From: Prevotella sp. UBA3288
GTDB taxonomy: Bacteria; Bacteroidota; Bacteroidia; Bacteroidales; Bacteroidaceae
Direction: 5' to 3'
Assembly: GCA_002361655.1 (NCBI GenBank)
Contig: DETM01000031.1
Location: 14,228 to 78,227 of the forward strand
DNA length: 64,000 nucleotides
Both the position numbers and the translations under genes were made by a program. This document shows, in pieces, positions 1-9,089 of the stretch. Position 1 is the first letter of the stretch, and each line of letters starts with the position of its first letter. The notes below the pieces were generated by a model. That model searched no databases, was not told where the DNA came from, and saw nothing but the letters and a program-made list of their open reading frames with translations.

Positions 1-467
1 ACGCGGTTGCCGTTGGCCTCCATAATCTTGGCCAGGCTCCAGCCCAGCAGGTTGTTGCGTACATGGCCCAGATGAAGCGGTTTGTTGGTGTTCGGCGACG
101 AGTATTCGATCATCACCAGCGGGCTGTCGGCCGTGGCCTGTTTCATGCCGAAGTGCTCGTCCTTGTCGATGGACTGCAGCAGGTCTCTCCAGGCACCGTC
201 GCCGATGCTCAGGTTCAGGAAGCCTTTTACCACGTTGAACTTGTCGACGGCTGCACAGTGTTCCACCATATATTGTCCGATTTCCTCGCCGGTCTGTTCG
301 GGACTCTTGCGGGCCATCTTGACGAAGGGGAACACCACCAGCGTCAGGTTGCCTTCAAACTCGCTGCGTGTCTTCTGCAGTTGCAGCATCTTCTCGCTGG
401 CCTCTATGCCGTAGAGTGTCTTTACGGCCTCGCCGGCAGCACGGCTGATCAGTGTCTCGATATTCAT
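1..467 (-). CDS. argS: Arginyl-tRNA synthetase, N-terminal part (truncated by window edge)
   Basis: Class I aminoacyl-tRNA synthetase that charges tRNA-Arg with arginine in the cytoplasm. Reading the minus strand from the ATG at 467-465 gives MNIETLISRAAGEA..., an N-terminal Add-type domain, followed near residues 131-146 by EYSSPNTNKPLHLGHVRNN. That stretch carries the HLGH form of the class I HIGH signature and the ArgS-typical SPNTNKPLH lead-in. About 155 codons are present; the rest lies before base 1. The start fits a Bacteroidetes -7 box about 26 bases upstream. It is separated from the GH43 gene on the same strand by a hairpin terminator, so it is probably its own transcription unit. 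Confidence 0.95.
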   Translation of the reverse strand, partial: MNIETLISRAAGEAVKTLYGIEASEKMLQLQKTRSEFEGNLTLVVFPFVKMARKSPEQTGEEIGQYMVEHCAAVDKFNVVKGFLNLSIGDGAWRDLLQSIDKDEHFGMKQATADSPLVMIEYSSPNTNKPLHLGHVRNNLLGWSLAKIMEANGNR

Positions 468-492
468 CTCTATTTTTTTTGCAATTTTGGTG

Positions 493-524
493 CAAAGGTA
501 CGAAAAAGTGAGCAAAAAGCCAAA
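493..524 (-). promoter_or_regulatory. Promoter of argS
   Basis: On the minus strand TACCTTTG (500-493) matches the Bacteroidetes -7 consensus TAnnTTTG. TTTG (524-521) lies 20 bases upstream as the -33 element. Transcription would start about 20 bases before the argS ATG. Confidence 0.75.
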
Positions 525-600
525 GGAAAACTTATTTTCTTTAAAACGATGTCAGGATACTGTAGCCATATGCGGTTCGGATGCCGTAACTATACGCGTA

Positions 601-701
601 AAAAACAAAAAATCCTGCAATCCTGCTTCTCTTGGGGTTAAAGTGCTTGTAATGAGTTGGTTGCCTCATTGAGAAGCAGGATAGCAGGATTTCTTGTTTT
701 T
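601..701 (-). terminator. Long inverted repeat, terminator after the GH43 gene
   Basis: Arms 601-631 and 671-701 are 31 bases each and complementary at 29 positions. They enclose a 39-base loop holding a second small hairpin (651-656 with 665-670). The outer ends of the arms are A- and T-rich, so on the minus strand the stem is followed by a run of T, as in an intrinsic terminator for the GH43 gene ending at 704. The stem is much longer than needed for termination. Confidence 0.65.
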
Positions 702-703
702 TT

Positions 704-2755
704 TTAGTTGATGAGGAATATCTTCTTCTGCCCTTTGTAAGTAGCCGTCACCATGGCACGGCACTTCATGTCGGTGCTGATGTCGAACGTCACACCGGGG
801 ACGTTGGAGTGAGCCTCAACCTTGGCACCGGCTTTCATCGGGGCATACAACTGATAGCGGTTGCACTCGGTGTAGCCGTTGGCATTGGTAGCCATGACGG
901 GCTGTTCGGGAATGGCAAGTTTCTGTCCGTCGACGATAATCGTCACCTGTGGCACCACGGGCGCCTTCTGGTCAGCACCCTTCGAGAAACTGATTCCGTG
1001 GAGGTCGAAGAGCCCCTGCGGACGCTGTGGCTGCTGAGGTGCACGACCGCCAAACTGTCCGCGCTGCGGGTGCTGGGGCTGCTGGATGTCTGGTCCTTCG
1101 ACGACGAGGTAGATGGCGTGCTTGCCGGTGAGCCCCTCTACGGCGGGGACGGCAGCATAATAGGTAGTTGCCTTGCGTTCTGCGTCAGCAGGCACCTCTA
1201 TCAAGCCTATCTCCTGTCCCTTCCAGGGATTATCGAGCATGACATGAATCTTGAAGGCCTTTTTACCCGTAGCCGTCAGATTGAGCCCGATGGTGCTGTT
1301 GTCGCCGGCCTTCGTGCCTTCAAAAGCCTTCACACCCTTGGCATCGTTGGAGAGACCGCCGAAGCCAAAGTACTTGAAGCCCACGATGCCACCATTCTGA
1401 ATACCGGCCAAGTCCATAGAGTTGCGCCACACGTCGTGGTTGTCCTGCATCCACTGGTTGCTGTTAGGACCGTACATGAAGCAAGCCAGTCCGGCAGAGT
1501 AGTATGCGTAAGGGGGAAGACCGAAGATCTGGAAGCCTTCGCTGGTTACCTCAGCACCGGTATAAGTATTGCCGTCAGCGGCGGCAGCCACCCACTCATT
1601 GTTCTTAGCGAAGGGGTCATAGCCGGTGATGCGCACCTGTCCGCCCTTGGCCACGGGCTTCTTGTCCCATTCAATCTTCACGGGAGCCACCATGGCCTGA
1701 CGTGCATTGCCGAAGCCACGGGGCGGGCGATGGTAGAACACGTACCACTGGCCGTTGATCTCCTGCAGCGAGCCGTGGGTGTTGTGACCGGCATTGGTGG
1801 TAATCAGTTTCGACCCGTCTTCATTGAGCACCACGCCACGAGAGTCGACCAGCACACCGCCAGAGCGCCACGGACCAAGCGGTGAGTCGCCATAAGCATA
1901 GCGCAGGGCCGAATTGGTGCTGCCCAGTCCGTACTCCTGACCGCTGTAACCGGAGAACACCATCACATACTTATTGCCCACCTGGCGGATGCTCGATGCC
2001 TCGAAGAAATTGAAGTCGAGCGGGTTCTGTCCTTTGTAGAGGGCTTTATACACCGAGCCTTCCTTGTCGAGCAGTTTGCCGTCGCGGCTGCTGGCTGGGA
2101 TAAATGGGTCGATGAGTTCGGTGCCGGGACGCTTGGAGTACATCGTGTTCTGGTCGAGTTCGCAAGCCGTCGAATGCTGGAAACCATAGAACACATAGGC
2201 ACGATAGCCTTTCTCATAGTCCTTGTCTTTCTTGTCGTTGACCGGCTCGATAAAAACTGAGGGGTCGAAATCGATGAGTGACCCTTCCACACACTGTGTG
2301 CCGTCGGCTGTCAAGTTAACTGGTGTGAAGGGACCATCGGGACGGTCGCTCTTGCACACCATAGCCACACGCCGCCAGCCACGGCTGTGGGGATAGAGCC
2401 AGTAGGTCTTCTTGCCCGTAGTGCGGTCAATGGTCTCCACCAGGTCGGGAGCATACATCGTGTCCCACTGTCCATCGACAAACCACGTAAAGATGGGGCC
2501 TTCGTCGCGCCACTGGCTGAGGTCTTCGACGGGTGCCGACCACATACGTATGTCCGGGCCACAATATTTATTATAATGTACATCGTGCGAACCGATAATA
2601 TAGGCACGCATCTTTCCCGGTTGGTCAGGATCCTCGAACACACGAGGCTCGCCATCGGGTACATGCTCCCAGAGCGGCAAATAGGGATTCTGCGCCATGC
2701 TGCTCATCGCAAAACAGGAAATGAGGAATGACAAACTTAAGAATGACTTTTTCAT
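704..2755 (-). CDS. Secreted GH43 glycosidase with C-terminal beta-sandwich modules
   Basis: Predicted arabinofuranosidase or xylosidase of family GH43, acting outside the cytoplasm on xylan or arabinan side chains. A signal peptide covers residues 1-21 (ending SSMAQ). The five-bladed propeller domain shows the N-terminal acidic stretch EPRVFEDPD (36-44), the central DPSVFIE (164-170, pKa-modulating Asp) and FFEASSIR near residue 250 that supplies the general-acid Glu. From about residue 370 a CBM6-like or galactose-binding-like beta-sandwich follows, interrupted by a Gln/Pro-rich stretch near residues 570-595, then a short C-terminal Ig-like domain. 683 residues is long for a bare GH43. It is last of three consecutive GH43 genes on this strand with 19-base and 3-base gaps, so an operon is likely. 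Substrate specificity cannot be read from sequence. Confidence 0.85.
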   Translation of the reverse strand: MKKSFLSLSFLISCFAMSSMAQNPYLPLWEHVPDGEPRVFEDPDQPGKMRAYIIGSHDVHYNKYCGPDIRMWSAPVEDLSQWRDEGPIFTWFVDGQWDTMYAPDLVETIDRTTGKKTYWLYPHSRGWRRVAMVCKSDRPDGPFTPVNLTADGTQCVEGSLIDFDPSVFIEPVNDKKDKDYEKGYRAYVFYGFQHSTACELDQNTMYSKRPGTELIDPFIPASSRDGKLLDKEGSVYKALYKGQNPLDFNFFEASSIRQVGNKYVMVFSGYSGQEYGLGSTNSALRYAYGDSPLGPWRSGGVLVDSRGVVLNEDGSKLITTNAGHNTHGSLQEINGQWYVFYHRPPRGFGNARQAMVAPVKIEWDKKPVAKGGQVRITGYDPFAKNNEWVAAAADGNTYTGAEVTSEGFQIFGLPPYAYYSAGLACFMYGPNSNQWMQDNHDVWRNSMDLAGIQNGGIVGFKYFGFGGLSNDAKGVKAFEGTKAGDNSTIGLNLTATGKKAFKIHVMLDNPWKGQEIGLIEVPADAERKATTYYAAVPAVEGLTGKHAIYLVVEGPDIQQPQHPQRGQFGGRAPQQPQRPQGLFDLHGISFSKGADQKAPVVPQVTIIVDGQKLAIPEQPVMATNANGYTECNRYQLYAPMKAGAKVEAHSNVPGVTFDISTDMKCRAMVTATYKGQKKIFLIN

Positions 2756-2774
2756 GAAGTTTTGTGTTATTTAG

Positions 2775-4232
2775 TTAATGATTACGGAAGTTCCATTTGG
2801 AGTTGTCTGATCCGAAGTTAAAGACAGCCAGCGTAGGGGTACTGTCGCCGGCGGAGTAGAGACAATAGCGGGTGTTCTTGCCCGGCTGACCGGGAATGGC
2901 GCAAGGCATGATGCGATAGGTGCCATCGGTCAGTTGTTCGATGAACCACAACTGCGATTCCTGCCCCCGGAAGTCGCTGGCCACAACCTGAAGATCGGCA
3001 GTGGCGGTCAAGGCACGGTTGGTGCCTTCAATCAGAATCTCGTAGAGCGGCCCGCAGAGATTGCCGCCGGCTTCAGGCACCGGCTTTACCGTCCACCGCT
3101 GCCAAGGGCGGAACATATAGTCGCTGCAGCGCACAGCCACATCACCCTCGGGCCAGGTGGCCTGCACCTCTTCAAGTGTCTGATTGGGGATGGGCTTGGC
3201 GGGCTCTTTCAACTGCTCACGGTTGAACCATCCCTGACGCTCCTGTTTCATGCGAATGAAGTCGACGGCCAGTTCCAAAGAATAGCCTCGACGCTCGCTC
3301 TCTATCTCGTAGGTGCCCTGTTTGATTCGCTCGCCGGCCACCGGCCAGCCGTTTTTCCAGATCAGCGGACGGATGCCCAGCACCGAGCGTCCACCCTGTT
3401 CGAAGTCAGCCTCATAGTGGCAGGACATGATTTCTACACCCTCGTCAACCACAGTACGCCCGAAGTGTCCGGGACCACAGACACGGTCGCCGGCAGCAAT
3501 CACCATACGACCGCCACCGTGGAACATATCGCGCCCCACATTGTCAATATAAGGCCCTTCTACATTCCTCGAGCGTCCTACCACTATATTATAAGTAGAG
3601 TTGACGCCGTCGCAGCAGGTGCCGTGAGTGCCCAGCAGATAGTACCAGCCGTCACGGTAGATCAGGTCGGTAGCCTCGCAGTCGATGGCAATATCTTTCT
3701 CTACGTTGCCTTTCATACGTTCACCCGTCTTAGGGTCGAGTTCTATCAGCCGGATGGTACCGAAGTAAGTACCGTAGGTCACCCAAAGCCGCCCCGTCGT
3801 AGGGTCCAGGAGCAGTGAGGGGTCGATGGCGTCACAGTCTTCCATACCGTCGCTGGATGCCACCTCGATGGCTTCCGACCATTTGAAGTCGGGACTCTTG
3901 GGGTCGAGCGTCTTGTTCCACATGGTCAGGATGCGGCCATTATGACCGCCGCCCAGTCCACCGCCGGTGGCGCCATAGATACAGAGATAGCGGTCGCCCA
4001 GTTTCATCACATCGGGGGCAGCACCGCCACCGGGACGGTCGGCACCGCCTTCCCAGTGCCACCCGTCAGCAGAAATCAGGCCACCGCCGCCCGTGCCGAA
4101 AGTGAAATACTGACCATCGCTCTCGGCAATGGTCGAGGGGTCGTGGATATAGGGAGTCCCTGTTTGCGCCGCTGCACGGCTACAGAACGATGTACAAAGA
4201 ATGAATGAAAATATGATGCGTAACTGTTTCAT
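2775..4232 (-). CDS. Secreted GH43 arabinanase-like enzyme with ricin-type lectin domain
   Basis: Predicted endo-arabinanase or exo-arabinosidase. The signal peptide ends near AAAQ (residues 20-23). The GH43 catalytic triad is visible: D31 in IHDPSTI (base), D137 in DAIDPSLLL (pKa modulator) and E186 in DCEATDL (acid). The HDPS start and the 'WYYLLGTHGTCC' stretch resemble arabinanase-type subfamilies. The C-terminal 130 residues carry three QxW-like turns (QRWTV, QLWFI, SKWNF) typical of a ricin B-type beta-trefoil, probably a sugar-binding module. It lies between two other GH43 genes and shares their orientation. A role in removing arabinose or arabino-oligosaccharides from plant cell wall is inferred from family and context. 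Confidence 0.85.
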   Translation of the reverse strand: MKQLRIIFSFILCTSFCSRAAAQTGTPYIHDPSTIAESDGQYFTFGTGGGGLISADGWHWEGGADRPGGGAAPDVMKLGDRYLCIYGATGGGLGGGHNGRILTMWNKTLDPKSPDFKWSEAIEVASSDGMEDCDAIDPSLLLDPTTGRLWVTYGTYFGTIRLIELDPKTGERMKGNVEKDIAIDCEATDLIYRDGWYYLLGTHGTCCDGVNSTYNIVVGRSRNVEGPYIDNVGRDMFHGGGRMVIAAGDRVCGPGHFGRTVVDEGVEIMSCHYEADFEQGGRSVLGIRPLIWKNGWPVAGERIKQGTYEIESERRGYSLELAVDFIRMKQERQGWFNREQLKEPAKPIPNQTLEEVQATWPEGDVAVRCSDYMFRPWQRWTVKPVPEAGGNLCGPLYEILIEGTNRALTATADLQVVASDFRGQESQLWFIEQLTDGTYRIMPCAIPGQPGKNTRYCLYSAGDSTPTLAVFNFGSDNSKWNFRNH

Positions 4233-4235
4233 GGT

Positions 4236-6254
4236 TTACTGAATATGAAGGTTGGTAATAGGTTGATTGTTCTCATCAAGGAAACGGACACACATATCGC
4301 TCAGGCCGGGACCATTGACGACCGCGCCCCGCAGGATGTTGCGCCCTTTCTTTAAAGTCAGACGTGCCGACATGCCATCATCCTCGACCATGCGACGGTC
4401 GCCTTCAAGCATCAATACTTCCTCGCCGTTCAACCACCAGATAGAAGCACCATTGGAACCGGCAGCCAGACGTACGCCAGGTATGTCCTCAGGACAGTCT
4501 ATCACGGTGACAGCCCAGAACAGCGAGCCGTAGGTCTGCTGTCCCCACTTCTCGGCAAAACGGAAGAGTTTTACGTTGTAGTTCTCGCTGTCCAAAGCAT
4601 GCCAAGCCAGCGTCTGTTTGCCGGCTTTCACCTTCTGGCCGTCACGGGGCACGATGGTCATCTGATCCTTGAAGTAGGTCTTCGAGAAGGTCTCTCGCAG
4701 CCAGGTGTTTGTAAAAATCACATTCGAACGGATGTCCTGTTTGATAGGTTCCAGCAACATCCAGCGGCGTATGAAGCCGGCCTCGTCGGGCTGCGACGGG
4801 GCAGCACCGGCAACAACAGGCGTAAAATAGCGGGGGCGGTTCTTGAACTGCAACCGGTCGACAGAGGTCTGGCCGTCAGTCTCGTTGACCAGACAGAGGG
4901 CGGCCGTCCCGGCGGGAATATACGTCAGGGGAGCGGTGATGCTGATCCACTGTCCCCGCTGGTCACGGCGGAACTGTCCGGTGCTCTCCACCCTGATGTC
5001 GAAGCGGGCCATCACCTTCCCTTTGGCATTCCCTTCCCGCAAGGTCAGACTGCCATTCTGCTGCGCCTTGACAGCAGCCGTGACATAGGCATCTTCACGC
5101 AGCATGCTGAAGTCGACCTGGTCGAAGGTGAGCCACTGTCCCTTTTGGGCGAAGATGGCGTGCCACCCACGGAACGTGTTGGCCGTATCGATGAAATCGG
5201 TGGTTACGCCCAGACTAACACTGCTGAAGCGGTCGATGTCGATGCGATGAGTGGCCGGCATAATTCCCACGCCACGCAAGGTCGGCTTCACCTCGACGAT
5301 GGTGCCGTCAGGACGAAAGGTGATGAGGTCGGCATGAGGCGACCGGTTCTTGTCGAACGCAGGCGAATAGTCGTTGTGATGATAGAACAGATACCACTGG
5401 CCGTGGTACTCCACGATGCTATGATGGTTGGTCCAGCAGCCATTGGCATGTTCGGCCATGATGATACCCTTGAAGTCCCAAGGGCCCAGCGGTGACTTCG
5501 ACATCGCATAGGCCAGCGTCTCGGTGGGATTGTTGTCCTCTGTCTTTTGACCGCGAACCCAGGGGAAGGTCAGGTAGTACCAGTCTCCACGGCGGAAGAC
5601 GAACGGACCTTCCTTGAAACCTTCGGGCAGTCCCTCCATCTGTTTCCCGCCCACCGTCATGTTCTCGCCCTGACGCAGCGAGACCGTTTCCAGCGGGTCG
5701 GCCAATTCCGTCATGTTGTCTTTCAGCCGGGCGCCACGGATGCCCATGCCGCTCCAATAGATGTAGGCCTGGCCATCGCGGTCGATCAGCACACAGGGGT
5801 CGATGCCCATCACACCCCGGATGGGTTCTGTCTCGGGCGAGAAGGGACCCTCCGGGCGGTCTGCCGTAGCCACGCCAACCGAAAAGCCGCGTCCCTGACG
5901 AGGTGCATTGGGGAAGTAGAAATAATACTTACCATTCTTCTCCACGCAATCGGGTGCCCACATCGAATAGCCCCTTGGCTGTCCCCAGGGTACCTGCTCC
6001 TGCGACAAGATGACGCCATGATCCTGCCAGTCTATCAGATCGTCTGACGAGAATACGTGATAGTCGGCCATGCAGAACCAGTCCTTACGGGCAAAATCAT
6101 CGGGGGCCGGAATGTCATGCGACGGATAGAGATACACCTTATTATTAAAGACACGGGCGGTGGGATCGGCCGCAAACTGGTCGCGCACCACAGGATTCTG
6201 TGCCGCCGCTATGAAGGGCGTAGCAAGCACAAGCAAGGTTAGAATTTTTTTCAT
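4236..6254 (-). CDS. Secreted GH43 xylosidase/arabinofuranosidase with CBM6-like and jelly-roll domains
   Basis: First gene of the leftward GH43 trio. The ATG at 6254 is chosen because it begins a clear signal peptide (MKKILTLLVLATPFIAAAQ); in-frame upstream ATGs at 6260 and 6272 are possible, but the longest reading begins at 6314, upstream of the promoter, and is excluded. The catalytic domain shows FAADPTARVF (D30), a central GIDPCVLID and the acidic EGPFVFRR. After about residue 340 comes a CBM6-like sandwich, and the last 150 residues (from about 520) form another galactose-binding-like jelly roll (SIWWLNGEEV, LKKGRNILRG). Family knowledge points to xylosidase or arabinofuranosidase activity on xylan fragments, in the periplasm or at the surface. 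Confidence 0.85.
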   Translation of the reverse strand: MKKILTLLVLATPFIAAAQNPVVRDQFAADPTARVFNNKVYLYPSHDIPAPDDFARKDWFCMADYHVFSSDDLIDWQDHGVILSQEQVPWGQPRGYSMWAPDCVEKNGKYYFYFPNAPRQGRGFSVGVATADRPEGPFSPETEPIRGVMGIDPCVLIDRDGQAYIYWSGMGIRGARLKDNMTELADPLETVSLRQGENMTVGGKQMEGLPEGFKEGPFVFRRGDWYYLTFPWVRGQKTEDNNPTETLAYAMSKSPLGPWDFKGIIMAEHANGCWTNHHSIVEYHGQWYLFYHHNDYSPAFDKNRSPHADLITFRPDGTIVEVKPTLRGVGIMPATHRIDIDRFSSVSLGVTTDFIDTANTFRGWHAIFAQKGQWLTFDQVDFSMLREDAYVTAAVKAQQNGSLTLREGNAKGKVMARFDIRVESTGQFRRDQRGQWISITAPLTYIPAGTAALCLVNETDGQTSVDRLQFKNRPRYFTPVVAGAAPSQPDEAGFIRRWMLLEPIKQDIRSNVIFTNTWLRETFSKTYFKDQMTIVPRDGQKVKAGKQTLAWHALDSENYNVKLFRFAEKWGQQTYGSLFWAVTVIDCPEDIPGVRLAAGSNGASIWWLNGEEVLMLEGDRRMVEDDGMSARLTLKKGRNILRGAVVNGPGLSDMCVRFLDENNQPITNLHIQ

Positions 6255-6284
6255 GGACATGCTGTTAGTCATTGTTCTCGATGG

Positions 6285-6314
6285 CAAATTTAATAAATAA
6301 TTTCCATACCACAA
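6285..6314 (-). promoter_or_regulatory. Promoter of the leftward GH43 operon
   Basis: TAAATTTG (6292-6285, minus strand) is a -7 match, and TTG (6314-6312) lies 19 bases upstream as a -33 element. It sits in the 178-base divergent region shared with the GH3 operon. Confidence 0.65.
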
Positions 6315-6362
6315 TTAATTCATCGGCCGTCAAAAGCCGTTTGGGACATAGCCGAAAGCATA

Positions 6363-6407
6363 TGCAACAAATGAATAAGCCCCAATAGCACTTTTTTCGT
6401 AATTTTG
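6363..6407 (+). promoter_or_regulatory. Promoter of the GH3-GH97-GH115 operon with possible activator site
   Basis: TAATTTTG at 6400-6407 matches TAnnTTTG. No good -33 box is visible, which fits an activator-dependent promoter. TGCAACA at 6363-6369 with CCCC at 6380-6383 recurs at almost the same distance upstream of the symporter promoter (15553-15559 with a CCC run). Confidence 0.55.
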
Positions 6408-6432
6408 TACCCAAAAATAACAAAAACCTCTT

Positions 6433-9012
6433 ATGAAACGATTATTTTTCTGCTTATCCGTTGCACTGCTCACTGCCACCTATGTCATGGCACAGCAACT
6501 GCCTTATCAAAATCCTGACCTGTCGGCACGTGAACGGGCCAAGGACTTGTGTGCGCGTCTGACCCTGGAGGAGAAAGCCCAACTGATGCTTGACGAGAGT
6601 CCGGCCATCCCCCGGCTGGGTATCAAGAAATTCTTCTGGTGGAGCGAAGCCCTGCACGGTGCTGCCAACATGGGTAATGTCACGGTGTTCCCGGAACCGG
6701 TAGGCATGGCTGCCTCATGGAACGACGGCATCGTACAGCAAGCCTTCGACGTGGCCAGTACCGAGATGCGTGCCCAGTACAACCACCGTATGCACGACCT
6801 GCAGGGGGAAGACGAGAAATTTCATAGTCTCAGCGTCTGGACACCGAACGTCAACATCTTCCGTGACCCCCGGTGGGGACGCGGACAGGAGACCTATGGC
6901 GAAGACCCCTATCTGACCGGTGTCATGGGACGGGCCGTGGTGCGCGGACTGCAAGGTCCGGAAGACGCGAAATACCGCAAACTATGGGCCTGCGCCAAGC
7001 ACTATGCCGTTCATAGCGGTCCTGAATACACCCGCCATACGGCTAACCTGACAGATGTGTCGCCCCGCGACCTGTGGGAGACCTATATGCCGGCCTTCAA
7101 GACGCTGGTCAAGGATGCAAAGGTCCGTGAGGTGATGTGTGCCTACCAGCGACTGGACGACGACCCCTGCTGCGGATCGCAACGTCTGCTCCAACAGATT
7201 CTGCGCGACGAGTGGGGATTTGAATATCTGGTGGTCAGCGACTGCGGTGCCGTCAGCGACTTCTACACCTCGCACAAGAGTTCGTCTGATGCCGCCCACG
7301 CCTCGGCCAAGGCCGTACTGGCCGGCACTGACGTGGAATGCGGCTACGGCTATGCCTATAAGAGCATACCGGAGGCTGTACGTCGCGGCTTCATCACCGA
7401 ACAGGAGGTCGACAAGCATGTGATACGCCTGCTGGAAGGCCGTTTCGACCTGGGCGAGATGGATGATCCGTCGCTGGTGGAATGGTCGAAAATTCCCTAC
7501 TCGGTCATGGACAGCAAGGCGCACCGCCAACTGTCGCTCGACGTGTCGCGACAAACATTGGTACTCCTTCAGAACCGCCAGTCGGTGTTGCCCTTGCAGA
7601 AAGGCAAGGAGAAGATTGCAGTGATCGGTCCCAATGCCGACAATGCGCCTATGATGTGGGGCAACTACAATGGTATGCCCAACCACACTGTCACCATTCT
7701 CGACGGCATCAAAGCCAAACAAAGGAAGTTGTACTATGCGGCCGGCTGCGACCTGACCTACGACAAGGTGATGGATTGTCTGATGGCCTCGATGTGTACT
7801 GCCGACGGTAAGAAGGGACTGAAGGGCACGTTCTGGAATAACCGCGAGATGCAAGGAAAACCTGTCACCACAGAGTACTATACCACCCCTCTGGCCGTGA
7901 CGACTGCCGGTATGCACAACTTCGCCCCCGGCGTCAACTTGGAGGATTTCTCTGCCAAATACGAGACAACTTTCACCCCGAACGCAGCAGGCGAATACGT
8001 CATCAACGTGGAGGGCTGCGGCCATTTTGAAGTCTATGTCAACGGCGAGCGCAAAGAGCGCCACCACACCTGGCGCACCACACCCACCCGCACCGCCGTT
8101 CAGGCTGAGGCAGGCCAGGCATTCAATATCGAAGTACGCTTTGCGCATATCAAGACCTATAATGCCAACCTGAAGATCAACGTGGCCAAGGAACTGCCCA
8201 TCGACTATCAGGCCACTATCGACCAACTGAAAGGCATTGACAAGGTCATCTTCGTGGGTGGCATCTCGCCTGCACTCGAAGGTGAGGAGATGCCTGTCCG
8301 TGCAGAAGGTTTCAAGGGCGGCGACCGCACATCCATCGAACTGCCCGGTGTTCAGCGCGATTTCCTCAAAGCCCTTAAGGCGGCAGGCAAGACCGTCATC
8401 TTCGTGTGCTGCTCGGGCTCTGCCATCGCCCTGCAACCGGAAACCGTGAGTTGCGACGCCATCCTTCAGGTGTGGTATCCCGGACAGGAGGGCGGCACGG
8501 CTGTGGCCGACGTGCTCTTTGGCGATGTCTGCCCCAGCGGCAAACTGCCCGTCACATTCTACAAGAACACGGAACAGTTGCCTGACTATGAAGACTACTC
8601 GATGAAGGGTCGCACCTACCGCTACTTTAGCGACCCGCTCTTTGCCTTCGGCTATGGCTTGAGTTACACGACATTCCAAATCGGACAGGCCGGCATCACC
8701 AAGCAGGGGCAGAACTATCAGGTAAGCGTACCCGTGACGAACACCGGAAGACGCACCGGAACAGAAGTGGTGCAGTTGTATATCCGCAACCTGCAAGACC
8801 CCGACGGACCGCTGAAGTCGCTGCGTGCCTTCCAGCGTGTCGAGGTGAAGGCCGGCCAGACGGCTACCGCTACCCTGACGCTCACCCCGCAGTCGTTCGA
8901 GTTCTTCGACCCGGAGACCAATACCATGCGTGTCAAGCCGGGGCGCTACGAACTGTACTATGGCAACAGTTCGCGCAATGAGGACCTGAAGTCACTCTCT
9001 GTCACCTTATAA
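6433..9012 (+). CDS. Secreted GH3 beta-glycosidase (beta-xylosidase-like) with PA14 insert
   Basis: Predicted to release single sugars from the non-reducing end of beta-linked oligosaccharides, most plausibly xylose given its neighbours. A signal peptide (ending AMAQQ) is followed by the GH3 N-terminal barrel, with the catalytic nucleophile D270 in VVSDCGAVSDF and the substrate-pocket motif KHYAVHSGPE near 187. The alpha/beta sandwich domain follows and carries an inserted PA14-like beta barrel at about residues 455-580 (GTFWNNREMQGKP, VEGCGHFEVYVNG). A C-terminal fibronectin-III-like domain ends the protein (FEFFDPETNTMRVKPGRYEL). The length of 859 is normal for PA14-containing GH3. It is the first gene of a rightward operon with GH97 and GH115. 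Confidence 0.9.
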   Translation: MKRLFFCLSVALLTATYVMAQQLPYQNPDLSARERAKDLCARLTLEEKAQLMLDESPAIPRLGIKKFFWWSEALHGAANMGNVTVFPEPVGMAASWNDGIVQQAFDVASTEMRAQYNHRMHDLQGEDEKFHSLSVWTPNVNIFRDPRWGRGQETYGEDPYLTGVMGRAVVRGLQGPEDAKYRKLWACAKHYAVHSGPEYTRHTANLTDVSPRDLWETYMPAFKTLVKDAKVREVMCAYQRLDDDPCCGSQRLLQQILRDEWGFEYLVVSDCGAVSDFYTSHKSSSDAAHASAKAVLAGTDVECGYGYAYKSIPEAVRRGFITEQEVDKHVIRLLEGRFDLGEMDDPSLVEWSKIPYSVMDSKAHRQLSLDVSRQTLVLLQNRQSVLPLQKGKEKIAVIGPNADNAPMMWGNYNGMPNHTVTILDGIKAKQRKLYYAAGCDLTYDKVMDCLMASMCTADGKKGLKGTFWNNREMQGKPVTTEYYTTPLAVTTAGMHNFAPGVNLEDFSAKYETTFTPNAAGEYVINVEGCGHFEVYVNGERKERHHTWRTTPTRTAVQAEAGQAFNIEVRFAHIKTYNANLKINVAKELPIDYQATIDQLKGIDKVIFVGGISPALEGEEMPVRAEGFKGGDRTSIELPGVQRDFLKALKAAGKTVIFVCCSGSAIALQPETVSCDAILQVWYPGQEGGTAVADVLFGDVCPSGKLPVTFYKNTEQLPDYEDYSMKGRTYRYFSDPLFAFGYGLSYTTFQIGQAGITKQGQNYQVSVPVTNTGRRTGTEVVQLYIRNLQDPDGPLKSLRAFQRVEVKAGQTATATLTLTPQSFEFFDPETNTMRVKPGRYELYYGNSSRNEDLKSLSVTL

Positions 9013-9089
9013 TATATATACCCTAATATATAATGGATTTAATTTAAATAGAATTACTAATATTGAATAATAGCATAAAAAAACATACG

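Noticed and set aside
6982-8796. Open frame of 604 codons opposite the GH3 gene
   Set aside because: No recognisable domain; a product of GC-rich codon structure of the GH3 gene on the other strand.
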